Shown: positions 25,825 through 34,067 of the stretch, in pieces | Layout: every line of letters starts with the position of its first letter | Numbering within the stretch: the first letter of the stretch is position 1 | Assembly (NCBI RefSeq): GCF_007692705.1 | Contig: NZ_REBN01000208.1 | Span: 1 to 40,641, forward strand | Source of the DNA: Mongoliibacter sp. | GTDB lineage: Bacteria; Bacteroidota; Bacteroidia; Cytophagales; Cyclobacteriaceae | DNA: 40,641 nt | Direction of reading: 5' to 3' | Notes under the pieces: model-generated | What the model saw: only the letters and a program-made list of their open reading frames with translations | Databases searched by the model: none | Told to the model about the DNA's origin: nothing | Translations under genes and position numbers: made by a program

Positions 25825-26160
25825 ATGCTGGAAATCAAAATAATAAAAGAAGAAAAATATTCAATACTTCATTTGGAAGGAGAGGTTGATGCCAGTAATT
25901 CGGTTGAACTGGACAGCAGTATTCAGGGTCTTTTGGAGGAAGGTGAGTCTGGAATATTGGTAGATGCATGCCATCTCGAATATATTTCTTCTGCAGGCCT
26001 TGGTGTGTTCATGTCTTATTTGGAAGATTTTCAAGAGCGAAATATCAAATTGGTCATTTACGGCTTAAAGGAGAAAGTATTTCAAGTCTTTGTCATACTC
26101 GGATTGGACAAACTGATGGATATTAAAAACACAAAGGAAGAGGCGCTGGAGGAATTATAA
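25825..26160 (+). CDS. STAS-domain anti-sigma factor antagonist (RsbV/SpoIIAA-like)
   Basis: This 111-residue single STAS domain has the fold pattern ILHLEGEVDASNSVELDSSI and the phosphorylation-site loop YISSAGLGVFMSYL, where Ser56 aligns with Ser58 of SpoIIAA. In partner switching the unphosphorylated form binds the kinase and frees the kinase's other target. The loop has Ser where the usual Asp precedes the phosphorylated serine (ISSAGLG rather than MDSSGLG). The gene is 33 bases after its presumed phosphatase and overlaps the kinase gene by one base (TAATG). Confidence 0.9.
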   Translation: MLEIKIIKEEKYSILHLEGEVDASNSVELDSSIQGLLEEGESGILVDACHLEYISSAGLGVFMSYLEDFQERNIKLVIYGLKEKVFQVFVILGLDKLMDIKNTKEEALEEL

Positions 26161-26567
26161 TGAAACAAAAGCTAAGGCTATACTGTAACACAGACCAATT
26201 GGTCAATCTTAGGCAATTTCTTGATTTAGAACTTAAGGAAACTACGTTGACCGAAATTGACAGCCTTCAGGTTATTTTGGCAGTGGAAGAAGTATGTGCA
26301 AACCTTATTATTCATAGTCACGATTGTAACCCAACGGAGTTTATTGAGCTTTACGTTCTCAGAAAAAACGAAACCATCATTTTTGAAATTAAAGACTATG
26401 GAAGAGGCTTCAATATCATTGAATACCAAGAGCCCAATATAGACCAAGTATTGAAAACCAAAAGAAAGGGTGGCTTAGGCATCATGCTTGTCAAAAAAAT
26501 CATGGACAAAATTGAATTTGAATCAAACGGCACCAAAAACACTTGTAGATTGTTTAAGAATCTCTAA
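26160..26567 (+). CDS. RsbW/SpoIIAB-like serine kinase (anti-sigma-type, HATPase_c_2)
   Basis: This 135-residue GHKL-fold kinase shows the N box VEEVCANLIIHSH (Glu44, Asn48), the G1 motif IKDYGRGF and the G2 motif KRKGGLGIMLVKKIMDKIEF. It should phosphorylate the STAS antagonist encoded just upstream, whose stop overlaps its start in TAATG. In Bacillus such kinases sequester a sigma factor, but Bacteroidota generally lack sigma-B/F and none is encoded here, so the effector is unknown. The next gene begins 99 bases later behind its own promoter. Confidence 0.9.
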   Translation: MKQKLRLYCNTDQLVNLRQFLDLELKETTLTEIDSLQVILAVEEVCANLIIHSHDCNPTEFIELYVLRKNETIIFEIKDYGRGFNIIEYQEPNIDQVLKTKRKGGLGIMLVKKIMDKIEFESNGTKNTCRLFKNL

Positions 26568-26604
26568 TCCAAATAATTGTTAATTATTAGTTGAATGTGT
26601 GCTT

Positions 26605-26631
26605 TTGGCCATTATTCTTCATATAAATTTG
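26605..26631 (+). promoter_or_regulatory. Promoter for the SurA-like chaperone genes
   Basis: TTG at 26605-26607 and an exact TAnnTTTG box (TAAATTTG, 26624-26631) are spaced by 16 bases, in the gap after the kinase gene. It lies 35 bases before the ATG at 26667 and inside the longest open frame starting at 26595, which argues for the shorter protein. Confidence 0.55.
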
Positions 26632-26666
26632 TAACATTGCAATTGGAATTTGGTATGCCTTATCAT

Positions 26667-28670
26667 ATGAATCAAAAGTACTTCTGGTATTCAATATTAT
26701 TTCTTGCATTCTCCTGTAGCCCTAGAGCAACAGTAATCAAAGAGGAAAGTCAGGAAGAAAAACGACAGGCTCTCCTCAGTATTGAAGGGGAAGAAATCTA
26801 TCCTGAAGAATTTTTATATCTCCTGTCCAAAAACAGGGAATTTCAAAACAATGACGAGAAGTTATCCCAAGCTGAATTTGAGGAGAACTTTGATCTTTTT
26901 GTCAATTATAAGCTAAAGGTTAAAGAAGCTGAGAAAATCGGGCTGGACACTCTGGAGGATTTCCGCAAGGAGTTTGATATGTTCAAACAAGACCTTATAA
27001 AACCCTACCTGATTCAAAATTCCCTTCAAGAAGGTGAGCTTCAAAAAGCTTATAGCCGGATGAACGAAACCATCAAGGCAAGTCATATTTTGCTCCAGTT
27101 TCCCGCCAATGCAAGTAGAGATGACAGTGTAGCAGTATTTAGAATGGCACTCAAGCTCAAGGAGGATGCAGAAAAAGGAGCAGACTTTAATCAACTGGCA
27201 CAGGAACATTCCGATGATCCATCGGTGAAAGACAATGGAGGTAGTTTGGGCTATTTCACTGCCCTTCAAATGGTATATCAGTTCGAAGATGCTGCATATG
27301 CACTCAATGTAGGAGAAATATCAGACCCGGTTCTTACCAATTTCGGCTACCACATCATCAAAATGGAAGACAGAAAACCTAACCCGGGTGAAATCCGCGT
27401 ATCACACATTTTATTGAGAAACCAACAAGGAGACCCAGTATCTGAAGAACGAATACTTAGAAAAATAGGAGATATTTACACAGAGCTTCAAAAGCCTGAA
27501 AGTGTTTGGGAAGAAGTTTGTGAAGTATATTCAGAAGACTTGGGTAGTAAAAATTCAGGAGGAAAACTTCCATGGATTAGTTTAGGTTCGGTTATTCCTG
27601 AATTTGAAAGAGCTGCTTTTGGTCTTTCAGAAATCGGTGAAATTTCCAGTCCGGTTAAAACGCCATATGGATATCATATCATTCGCCTAGAAGATAGGAA
27701 ACCAATTCCAAGTTTCGAGGAAATGGAGGCACAGATCAAATCCCGGATTTTGCGGGACAGCCGCTCCTCTATGATTCAATCCCAGGTTACTGCAATTCAA
27801 AAGTCACGCTATGATTTTGTTGAAAACAGTCCTTTGATTTCAGAAGTAAAAACTATTATTGATACGGATAAAGAAAAAGCCAAAGACAAAATCAAGGAGG
27901 CTAACCTTCTAGATAGTCTTTTATTCCTCACCAACATCAATTCAAAAACTGTTGAGGATTATTTGAATTTTATTTCTTCTAATGGAGTGCGGGAAAAATC
28001 GAATTCGGTAAGCTTTTTTGATGCTTCATTTGATAAGTTTGTTGAAGTTTCTTTAAATCAAGCTGAAGAAAAAGACCTTGCAGCCAACAATGAAGAATAC
28101 AAAATGCTGTTACAAGAATATAGGGATGGTATATTATTGTTTTCTTTGATGAATGAAAAGGTTTGGCAAAAAGCGCTTCAAGACGAAGAAGGCCAGCTTC
28201 AATTTTATGAAGATCATAAGGACCGGTATCAGTGGAAACAAAGGGTAGAGGCCATTATTATCAATATGGGACAGGAAGAATCGACCCCATCAGTAAGAAA
28301 GTTTTTGACTGGCAAAGTCTATAAAAAAGACTTGGCTGATCGTTTGGAAAACACCTTCCTGTTAGATAATCCTTTGGCATTTACGATGGACGAAAATACA
28401 TTTGAAGTAGAGGGACATCCAATTTTGAGTAAAGTGGATCTTTCAAAGGATTTTAACGAACTCAAGCACAACAATAAAACATCTTTTGTCGTCATCGGTC
28501 AAAAGATCCCTGAAGGAATCAAGAAATTTGAGGAGACTAGGGGCAAAGTCATCCAGGACTATCAAGAATACCTGGATAAACAGATGATAGCCTCTCTAAA
28601 AGATGGTTATCTAATCCAGATCAACGAGGATGAAAAAAAGAAAATCTCCGAGCGGGTGGTTGCTGACTAA
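26667..28670 (+). CDS. Peptidylprolyl isomerase lipoprotein, two parvulin domains (SurA/PpiD-like)
   Basis: From the ATG at 26667 the protein has 667 residues and a lipoprotein signal with Cys17 in FLAFSCSP. A SurA-N-like helical region is followed by two parvulin domains: the first starts IKASHILLQF and ends FGYHIIKMEDRKP, the second starts IRVSHILLRN and ends YGYHIIRLEDRKP; both contain the G-L-G/GG blocks of the fold. The C-terminal ~280 residues are helical and unassigned. It should fold or escort outer-membrane proteins in the periplasm. Starts at 26595 or 26655 are possible but would bury or displace the lipoprotein signal. The next gene overlaps by 41 bases. Confidence 0.9.
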   Translation: MNQKYFWYSILFLAFSCSPRATVIKEESQEEKRQALLSIEGEEIYPEEFLYLLSKNREFQNNDEKLSQAEFEENFDLFVNYKLKVKEAEKIGLDTLEDFRKEFDMFKQDLIKPYLIQNSLQEGELQKAYSRMNETIKASHILLQFPANASRDDSVAVFRMALKLKEDAEKGADFNQLAQEHSDDPSVKDNGGSLGYFTALQMVYQFEDAAYALNVGEISDPVLTNFGYHIIKMEDRKPNPGEIRVSHILLRNQQGDPVSEERILRKIGDIYTELQKPESVWEEVCEVYSEDLGSKNSGGKLPWISLGSVIPEFERAAFGLSEIGEISSPVKTPYGYHIIRLEDRKPIPSFEEMEAQIKSRILRDSRSSMIQSQVTAIQKSRYDFVENSPLISEVKTIIDTDKEKAKDKIKEANLLDSLLFLTNINSKTVEDYLNFISSNGVREKSNSVSFFDASFDKFVEVSLNQAEEKDLAANNEEYKMLLQEYRDGILLFSLMNEKVWQKALQDEEGQLQFYEDHKDRYQWKQRVEAIIINMGQEESTPSVRKFLTGKVYKKDLADRLENTFLLDNPLAFTMDENTFEVEGHPILSKVDLSKDFNELKHNNKTSFVVIGQKIPEGIKKFEETRGKVIQDYQEYLDKQMIASLKDGYLIQINEDEKKKISERVVAD

Positions 28671-29529
28671 GCTAAGTATAATCGGACTCATTGTTTTGAT
28701 GTCTGCCTGTGACTTGTTTAAGTTTAAGTCAGACCAGGAAGATGAAGAGGAAAATCCAGTTGTAGCAGAAGTTGAAGGCAATAAACTGAGACTATCTGAA
28801 TTGGAATTGCTGTCTACTAAAGGCATGAATAGTGCAGACAGTAGTGCAATTATCAACCGATATGTACAGTCGTGGATTAGAAAGCAACTGATGATTCGTG
28901 AAGCCTCCAAGGCAATGGCTTATGATGAAGCAGAAATCAATAGGAAACTGCTCGATTACAAATATACGCTGATGGTATATGAGTTTGAAAAAGCTTATTT
29001 GGAAGATAATCTTGATGAAAATATTCCTTTCTCTGAAATAGAAGAATATTACAATTCGAATCAGAAAAACTTCAGCCTAAAAGAAATCATCGTAAGATGT
29101 AATTTCTTAAAAATGGATAAAAGCAGTAACCAAAACAGAAACTTGGACAGGTTATTGTCAGAATCAGAGGGAAAACAGAGTGAAGCCATAAATGATATTG
29201 CTTTAAAGTATGCCAATAACTATTTCTTGGAAGACGCAACTTGGATTCGGTTTGAAGACATTATCATCAATACTCCATTGGCCGACCACCCCAATAAGGT
29301 AGGGCTATTAAAAAGTAATAACCTAATTACAGTTGAAGATGAGAAGTATAAGTATTTCTTCCGGATTCTTGAATATAAGTTACAGGACCAAATACCTCCC
29401 ATGGAGTTTGTCAGTGAAGAAATTTCCAAAATCCTAGTAAACAAAAGAAGAGTTAGCTTGGTAGAACAACTCCAAAAAAACATTTATAACAGTGCACTTG
29501 AAAATAATGAGTTTAAAATATATGAATAG
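28630..29529 (+). CDS. SurA-N-like periplasmic lipoprotein without a parvulin domain
   Basis: This 299-residue protein has a basic N terminus and a lipoprotein signal with Cys27 in VLMSACDLF. Residues about 42-130 (VVAEVEGNKLRLSELELL onward, then YVQSWIRKQLMIREA) resemble the N-terminal chaperone region of SurA/PpiD-like proteins, and EIEEYYNSNQKNFSLKEIIV resembles the entry to a parvulin domain. The expected xSHILL strand and the GG and Y-G-hh-H motifs are absent, so isomerase activity is unlikely. It overlaps both neighbours (41 bases with the gene before, 8 with the gene after), implying a co-made set. Family-level assignment is moderate; function is inferred from context. Confidence 0.85.
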   Translation: MKKRKSPSGWLLTKLSIIGLIVLMSACDLFKFKSDQEDEEENPVVAEVEGNKLRLSELELLSTKGMNSADSSAIINRYVQSWIRKQLMIREASKAMAYDEAEINRKLLDYKYTLMVYEFEKAYLEDNLDENIPFSEIEEYYNSNQKNFSLKEIIVRCNFLKMDKSSNQNRNLDRLLSESEGKQSEAINDIALKYANNYFLEDATWIRFEDIIINTPLADHPNKVGLLKSNNLITVEDEKYKYFFRILEYKLQDQIPPMEFVSEEISKILVNKRRVSLVEQLQKNIYNSALENNEFKIYE

Positions 29530-30910
29530 CTTAAAATACCTGACTTTATCAATTGTCTTTTTTGTAGCAATTTTCCCTTCTGTAGCTCAGACGGAAGAAG
29601 AGCAAAAGCCCGCTAGCAGTACCCCGACTACGGGACAGGTTCTAGATAAGATTGTGGCAAAAGTCAACAATTACATTCTGTTGGAATCAGATGTACAGCA
29701 AGCCTATCTTGAAGCTATTGCCCAGTCTAACCAAGAATTTGAAGCACCTTCAAGATGTGATGTGTTTGAATCACTGCTCATCAATAAATTGATGGTGGCT
29801 AAAGCAGAACTTGACTCTATAACAGTAACAGACGCTGAGGTTGTGTTTCAAGCAGACCAAAGATTTTCTATGGTCATGCAACAATTTGGAGGCGATGAAG
29901 ATGTATTGGCGGAAATTTATGGTAAAACTGCTGACCAATTGAAATCTGAGATTGAGGACCAGCTGAGAGAACAACTCATCGTCCAAAAAATGCAGCAGAA
30001 AATTACAGCCGGGCTGACAATTTCTCCTGCAGAGGTTAGAAAATTTTTTACAAGTATAGAACGTGATTCCTTGCCGTTTTTCTCAGCGGAAGTTACCGTA
30101 GGACAAATAGTAAAAAAACCGGATGTATCTAAAAGTGTAAAAGACGATATCATCGCTCAAATGCGAGAATACAAAAGGAAAATCGACAGTGGTGAGTCCG
30201 ATTTTCAGACTTTAGCCAGAAACCATTCCGAAGACCCAGGATCTGCTGCACAAGGTGGAGAATTGGGGTTTTTCAGAAGGGGAGAACTGGCACCAGAGTA
30301 CGAAGCCACAGCATTGGGTCTTAGACCTGGTGAAATCAGTGAACCCATCGAAACTCAATTTGGATTTCACATGATCCAATTGCTAGAAAGAAGAGGAAAT
30401 ACCTATAATTCTAGGCATATTCTCATTCGACCATTGCCTTCTGAAGATGATATCAAAAAAGCTGAAAGATACCTAGACAGTTTGAGACAGCAGATCATTG
30501 ACAAAAAAATCGAGTTTTCAAAAGCTGCAAAAAACCATTCAGACGACAGACCAACCTCCGACAATGGTGGTTTCTTCTCCGACCCACAAAACCAGTCCAA
30601 TAGACTTACTTTGAGAACCTTAGAAGATCCCGTTCTTTATTTCACCCTTGACTCTATGAAAGTAGGCACCATCACTTCACCCATGAGATTTGAAGATGAA
30701 CGTGAAGGCACCAAAGTCAGAATTCTTTATTATAAAGATAGATTTGCCGCACATAGGGCAAATATGACCGATGATTATGAGAAACTTAAAGCTGCTGCTC
30801 GAAGGAAAAAGGAAGATACCATACTTAGTGGATGGTTTGTAAAAGCAAAAGAAGATGTATTTATAGACATTGACCCTTCCTACGACAGATGTGAAGTTCT
30901 CAAGGATTAA
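29522..30910 (+). CDS. Periplasmic peptidylprolyl isomerase/chaperone SurA-like
   Basis: From ATG 29522 the protein has 462 residues with a cleavable signal peptide (end near FPSVAQ). The SurA N-terminal domain starts VLDKIVAKVNNYILLESDVQQAYLEA in two parts, and two parvulin regions follow: the first with VGQIVKKP, NHSEDPGSAAQGGELGFF and FGFHMIQLLERRG, the second from YNSRHILIRP to about residue 400, with DDRPTSDNGGFFSD. This is the best SurA match of the three neighbouring genes and should chaperone outer-membrane proteins. ATGs at 29507 and 29492 are alternatives; 29522 gives the cleanest signal peptide and overlaps the preceding gene by 8 bases. A strong terminator follows. Confidence 0.92.
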   Translation: MNSLKYLTLSIVFFVAIFPSVAQTEEEQKPASSTPTTGQVLDKIVAKVNNYILLESDVQQAYLEAIAQSNQEFEAPSRCDVFESLLINKLMVAKAELDSITVTDAEVVFQADQRFSMVMQQFGGDEDVLAEIYGKTADQLKSEIEDQLREQLIVQKMQQKITAGLTISPAEVRKFFTSIERDSLPFFSAEVTVGQIVKKPDVSKSVKDDIIAQMREYKRKIDSGESDFQTLARNHSEDPGSAAQGGELGFFRRGELAPEYEATALGLRPGEISEPIETQFGFHMIQLLERRGNTYNSRHILIRPLPSEDDIKKAERYLDSLRQQIIDKKIEFSKAAKNHSDDRPTSDNGGFFSDPQNQSNRLTLRTLEDPVLYFTLDSMKVGTITSPMRFEDEREGTKVRILYYKDRFAAHRANMTDDYEKLKAAARRKKEDTILSGWFVKAKEDVFIDIDPSYDRCEVLKD

Positions 30911-30963
30911 TTTGAATTGAATCTCTTCTCTTAAAAACAAAAAAAGAGGAAGAATTTTAAAAT

Positions 30964-30997
30964 AAAAAACCGTTGTGATTGGACACAACGGTTTTTT
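30964..30997. terminator. Bidirectional terminator between surA-like and AraC-type genes
   Basis: A perfect 14-bp stem (AAAAAACCGTTGTG / CACAACGGTTTTTT) with the loop ATTGGA has A and T tracts that can serve both converging transcripts. It begins 53 bases after the surA-like stop and ends 22 bases before the stop of the AraC-type gene. Confidence 0.9.
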
Positions 30998-31019
30998 CTG
31001 TTTAAAAGAACTTGTTCAG

Positions 31020-31952
31020 TTAGCTTTGCACATTGATCAGAGACTCTCTCCTTCTCATTTTACCTGCAGGTAATCCGTACATCATTTTAAACCTCCTACA
31101 GAAATAGGCAGTATCCTTGTAACCAACTTCTTTTCCAATATCTCTGATACTCTTTTTAGAGGTTCTAAGCAATTCTACAGCCGCCTCCATTCTCTGGTAT
31201 TCAATATAATCCTGAGGATTGATTCCCGTCAACATCTTAAAATATTGTCCAACATAATCCTCAGACACATTGGCAACCTTAGCTAAAACTTTGTTAGAAA
31301 GGTCTCCTCCGATATTTTTCTTGATGTAATTGAATAAGTCAATCAATCTTGGATCCTTGAAATAAGTACTGTTTGTGGAAAGTTCTTCCATAAACAACCT
31401 ATTCTTGAGAATATGTCTGACAATCTCTATAACCAATAATTCGGTATGTATTTTCATTACCCTCTCTTTTCCTGGGGTACTTTGTTCTGTCTCCTTGACC
31501 ATGTCTTCCACTATAGTAGCTATCCTGTCATTGAAACGGATCGCAAAAGGAGGAATCCCCAAAGAATGGAAAAAGTTGACTACGTCAAACACCTTCGCCT
31601 CAAAAGTCACAATAGTAACACAGTCTTCCTCAGTGTTTTTGATATCTCTGAAGCTGATAGTCTGTAAATATTTTCTCTTATTGTCTAGAAAGGTGTCGTT
31701 TAAAACTTCATTCTTTTTAGAGGCTGCACCAAAGGAAACTGATGATTTTCTGTTTGCTGGAATAAACAATATCTCACCCTCATTGACCAACTCCTGTTCA
31801 TCCCCAAATTTCAAACTTCCTTGATGGAGCAAAACCAAAGTGTTTTCAGCATCATTGTAGTCAAGCACATTAACAGGCTTCTCTATTCTGTAATTATTTC
31901 CTCTTAAAAAGCGGACACCAACTGATTCAATGACTTTATTGTAATATTCCAT
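31020..31952 (-). CDS. AraC family transcriptional regulator
   Basis: This 310-residue regulator has a C-terminal AraC/XylS DNA-binding domain at about residues 203-303 with two helix-turn-helix units: LAKVANVSEDYVGQYFKMLTG and the diagnostic SIRDIGKEVGYKDTAYFCRRFK. The N-terminal ~130 residues include a cupin-like stretch (LLHQGSLKFGDEQELVNEGE, EILFIPANRKSSV), which in AraC proteins often senses a ligand, though none can be named here. The gene stands alone with its own promoter and terminator, between the surA-like unit and the acyl-CoA dehydrogenase; regulation of the latter is possible but not shown. Confidence 0.92.
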   Translation of the reverse strand: MEYYNKVIESVGVRFLRGNNYRIEKPVNVLDYNDAENTLVLLHQGSLKFGDEQELVNEGEILFIPANRKSSVSFGAASKKNEVLNDTFLDNKRKYLQTISFRDIKNTEEDCVTIVTFEAKVFDVVNFFHSLGIPPFAIRFNDRIATIVEDMVKETEQSTPGKERVMKIHTELLVIEIVRHILKNRLFMEELSTNSTYFKDPRLIDLFNYIKKNIGGDLSNKVLAKVANVSEDYVGQYFKMLTGINPQDYIEYQRMEAAVELLRTSKKSIRDIGKEVGYKDTAYFCRRFKMMYGLPAGKMRRRESLINVQS

Positions 31953-31978
31953 GATTTAGGTTGATTAAGGTTTTTTCC

Positions 31979-32006
31979 CAAAACTATAATAATTTTCTAT
32001 AATCAA
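31979..32006 (-). promoter_or_regulatory. Promoter for the AraC-type regulator
   Basis: On the minus strand TTG (32006-32004) and TAGTTTTG (31986-31979) are separated by 17 bases, a full match to the Bacteroidota TTG-N17-TAnnTTTG promoter. The -7 box lies 26 bases before the ATG at 31952. Confidence 0.65.
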
Positions 32007-32038
32007 GCAGAATTATTAAATAAAAAATTAGAAAGAAT

Positions 32039-32071
32039 AAAAAAAGGGCATAAAAACCAGTTTTTATGCCC
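32039..32071 (-). terminator. Terminator after the acyl-CoA dehydrogenase gene
   Basis: An 11-bp stem GGGCATAAAAA / TTTTTATGCCC with a CCAG loop is followed, in the minus direction, by seven T residues (32045-32039). It begins 21 bases after the dehydrogenase stop. Confidence 0.85.
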
Positions 32072-32092
32072 TCATTTTGGAAGAAGTAGATA

Positions 32093-33232
32093 TTATCTTA
32101 AAATGCTTCGGGATATGACTATTTTTTGAATTTCACTTGTCCCCTCATAAATCTGGGTAATTTTCGCATCTCTCATTAGACGCTCGACATGATACTCTTT
32201 CACATAACCATATCCACCATGAACCTGAATGGCCTCGATGGTAACATTCATTGCAACTTCAGATGCGTACAGTTTAGCCATAGCACTTGCATCAGAATAA
32301 TCCATGCCTTGATCCTTAAGCCATGCAGATTTGTATACCAAAAGTCTGGCTGCTTCAATCTGAGTAGCCATATCTGCCAGCTTAAACTGAATGGCCTGAT
32401 GTTGGCTTATAGGTTTACCGAAAGCCTTTCTCTCCTTTGAATATGCCAAAGCCAATTCATAGGCTCCTGATGCAATCCCCAATGCTTGGGCTGCTATACC
32501 AATTCTACCTCCGTTGAGGGTCATCATGGCAAAATTAAAACCGAAGCCTTCTTCTCCTATTCTGTTTTCTACTGGCACTTTAACATCTGAAAACATCAAA
32601 GAGTGGGTATCGGAACCTCTGATTCCAAGCTTATCTTCCTTCTTACCTATCACAAAACCTTCCCATTCTTTTTCTACTATAAATGCAGAAATACCTTTAT
32701 GTCCTTTTGCAGGATCAGTCTGTGCTATTACCAGATACACACTTGCAGTATTGCCGTTGGTAATCCAGTTTTTCGTTCCATTCAATACATAATGATCACC
32801 TTCTCTCTCAGCTGTAGTTTTTTGCGAAGTTGCATCAGAACCTGCTTCAGGCTCTGAAAGGCAAAAAGCTCCGATTATCTCACCGCTTGCCAATCTTTTA
32901 AGGTACTTTTCTTTCTGCTCTTCAGATCCGTACTTTTCCAAGCCCCAGCATACCAAAGAATTGTTGACGGACATTGAAACCGACGCTGACGCATCAATCT
33001 TAGAAATTTCCTCCATCGCCAAGACATAAGAAATGGTGTCCATGCCACCACCATTGTACTTGGGGTCTACCATCATACCCATGAAGCCTAATTCTCCCAT
33101 CTTTTTGATTTGTTCGTATGGGAATCGTGCTTCGGTATCTCTTTCAATGACTCCTGGCAAAAGCTCGGACTTTGCAAAATCCCTTGCAGCATCCCGCACC
33201 GCTAAGTGCTCCTCTGTATATTCAAAATGCAT
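32093..33232 (-). CDS. Acyl-CoA dehydrogenase (short-chain/butyryl type)
   Basis: This 379-residue FAD enzyme catalyses alpha,beta-dehydrogenation of acyl-CoA in fatty-acid or branched-chain breakdown. It shows the family blocks AFCLSEPEAGSDATS (FAD/substrate loop), GTKNWITNG, GIRGSDTHSL and MQVHGG-type IQVHGGYGY, and the catalytic base Glu363 in IYEGTSEIQ. The ATG at 33232 gives the usual start MHFEYTEEHLAVRDAARDFA; a longer frame from 33277 would run through the promoter and preceding terminator and adds non-conserved residues. Length and motifs fit short-chain or general acyl-CoA dehydrogenases; substrate length cannot be set from sequence alone. Confidence 0.94.
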   Translation of the reverse strand: MHFEYTEEHLAVRDAARDFAKSELLPGVIERDTEARFPYEQIKKMGELGFMGMMVDPKYNGGGMDTISYVLAMEEISKIDASASVSMSVNNSLVCWGLEKYGSEEQKEKYLKRLASGEIIGAFCLSEPEAGSDATSQKTTAEREGDHYVLNGTKNWITNGNTASVYLVIAQTDPAKGHKGISAFIVEKEWEGFVIGKKEDKLGIRGSDTHSLMFSDVKVPVENRIGEEGFGFNFAMMTLNGGRIGIAAQALGIASGAYELALAYSKERKAFGKPISQHQAIQFKLADMATQIEAARLLVYKSAWLKDQGMDYSDASAMAKLYASEVAMNVTIEAIQVHGGYGYVKEYHVERLMRDAKITQIYEGTSEIQKIVISRSILR

Positions 33233-33249
33233 ATATGTATTTGGGTTTA

Positions 33250-33277
33250 ACAATTTAGGCTCGGAATATAAGTACAA
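33250..33277 (-). promoter_or_regulatory. Promoter for the acyl-CoA dehydrogenase gene
   Basis: On the minus strand TTG (33277-33275) and TAAATTGT (33257-33250) are separated by 17 bases; the -7 box differs from TAnnTTTG at its last two positions. The -33 TTG is formed by the end of the preceding terminator's T run. The -7 box lies 17 bases before the ATG at 33232. Confidence 0.45.
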
Positions 33278-33307
33278 AAAAAATAAGGGGCAATTTCTTG
33301 CCCCTTA
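33276..33307 (-). terminator. Terminator after the panC-panD-flippase-peptidase unit
   Basis: A perfect 10-bp stem TAAGGGGCAA / TTGCCCCTTA with a 4-base loop is followed on the minus strand by eight T residues (33283-33276). It lies 37 bases after the metallopeptidase stop. Confidence 0.88.
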
Positions 33308-33344
33308 AAGTAAACTCATTTATGCATTTTGAGTTTCTATGACA

Positions 33345-34031
33345 TTAATCTCTGTTACCAAAGAAGATCATGATATAGTAAGCCAAAGTAGCCAAAGCTG
33401 CTAAAGCAGCTACCACATAGGTCATTGCAGCCCACTTTAAGGCATCTTTCGACATTGCATACTCATCAGGTGTAACTACGTTTCTTTCTTTTACCCAAGC
33501 CAATGCCCTTGCACTTGCATCAAACTCTACAGGTAAAGTTACCAAAGTAAACAATGTCATGATACCATAAGCACCTACTATAATAAAACCTATTAGCTCA
33601 TATGGCAACCCGATGAAAGCACCTCCAAAAAGAGAGGCGATCAATACTATATTTAATATTTTACCGCTGGCATTCTGCACAGGAACCATGGCAGAGCGCA
33701 AATTGAGCCAAGCATAAGCAGTGGCATGCTGTATGGCGTGACCACATTCGTGGGCAGCCACTGCGGCGGCGGCGGCATTTCTCCCATAATATACATCCGG
33801 ACTAAGGTTTACTGTTTTATTAGCAGGGTTGTAATGATCTGTCAATTGGCCTTCAACTGAAAGTACCCTAACATCAGACACATTGTTATCTGCCAACATC
33901 AACTCCGCTATCTCTTTTCCGGAAAGGTTAGCTTTGAGAGAGGTTTGCGAATATTTTTTGAATTTGCTCTTAAGCCTTCTGCTCACTATAAAACCTAGAG
34001 CAGCGAATACAATTACTATTAGAATAATCAT
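33345..34031 (-). CDS. YugP-type membrane zinc metallopeptidase (Zn_peptidase_2)
   Basis: This 228-residue membrane protein matches the YugP/Zn_peptidase_2 family. An N-terminal helix (about 2-17) is followed by VRVLSVEGQLTDHYNPANKTVNLS and YYGRNAAAAAVAAHECGHAIQH with the zinc motif His94-Glu95-x-x-His98; then come further helices at about 115-165 and 200-225, and a probable third ligand in LPVEFDASARAL. Activity and substrates of the family are poorly known. The gene is last in the panC-led unit, 36 bases after the flippase gene, and is followed by a strong terminator. Confidence 0.93.
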   Translation of the reverse strand: MIILIVIVFAALGFIVSRRLKSKFKKYSQTSLKANLSGKEIAELMLADNNVSDVRVLSVEGQLTDHYNPANKTVNLSPDVYYGRNAAAAAVAAHECGHAIQHATAYAWLNLRSAMVPVQNASGKILNIVLIASLFGGAFIGLPYELIGFIIVGAYGIMTLFTLVTLPVEFDASARALAWVKERNVVTPDEYAMSKDALKWAAMTYVVAALAALATLAYYIMIFFGNRD

Positions 34032-34067
34032 GGTTAGAAATATTTTACTTAATGAGTTACGAATTTA

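Noticed and set aside
26595-26666. Longer start for the first SurA-like lipoprotein
   Set aside because: It would place 24 non-conserved residues before a clean lipoprotein signal and contains the promoter -33 and -7 elements.
31375-31824. 149-codon open frame on the plus strand
   Set aside because: It is antisense to the N-terminal half of the AraC-type regulator, has no recognisable domain or promoter, and arises from the composition of the real gene.
33233-33277. Upstream start extending the acyl-CoA dehydrogenase by 15 residues
   Set aside because: The segment covers the likely promoter and reaches the preceding terminator; homologues start at MHFEYTEEH.
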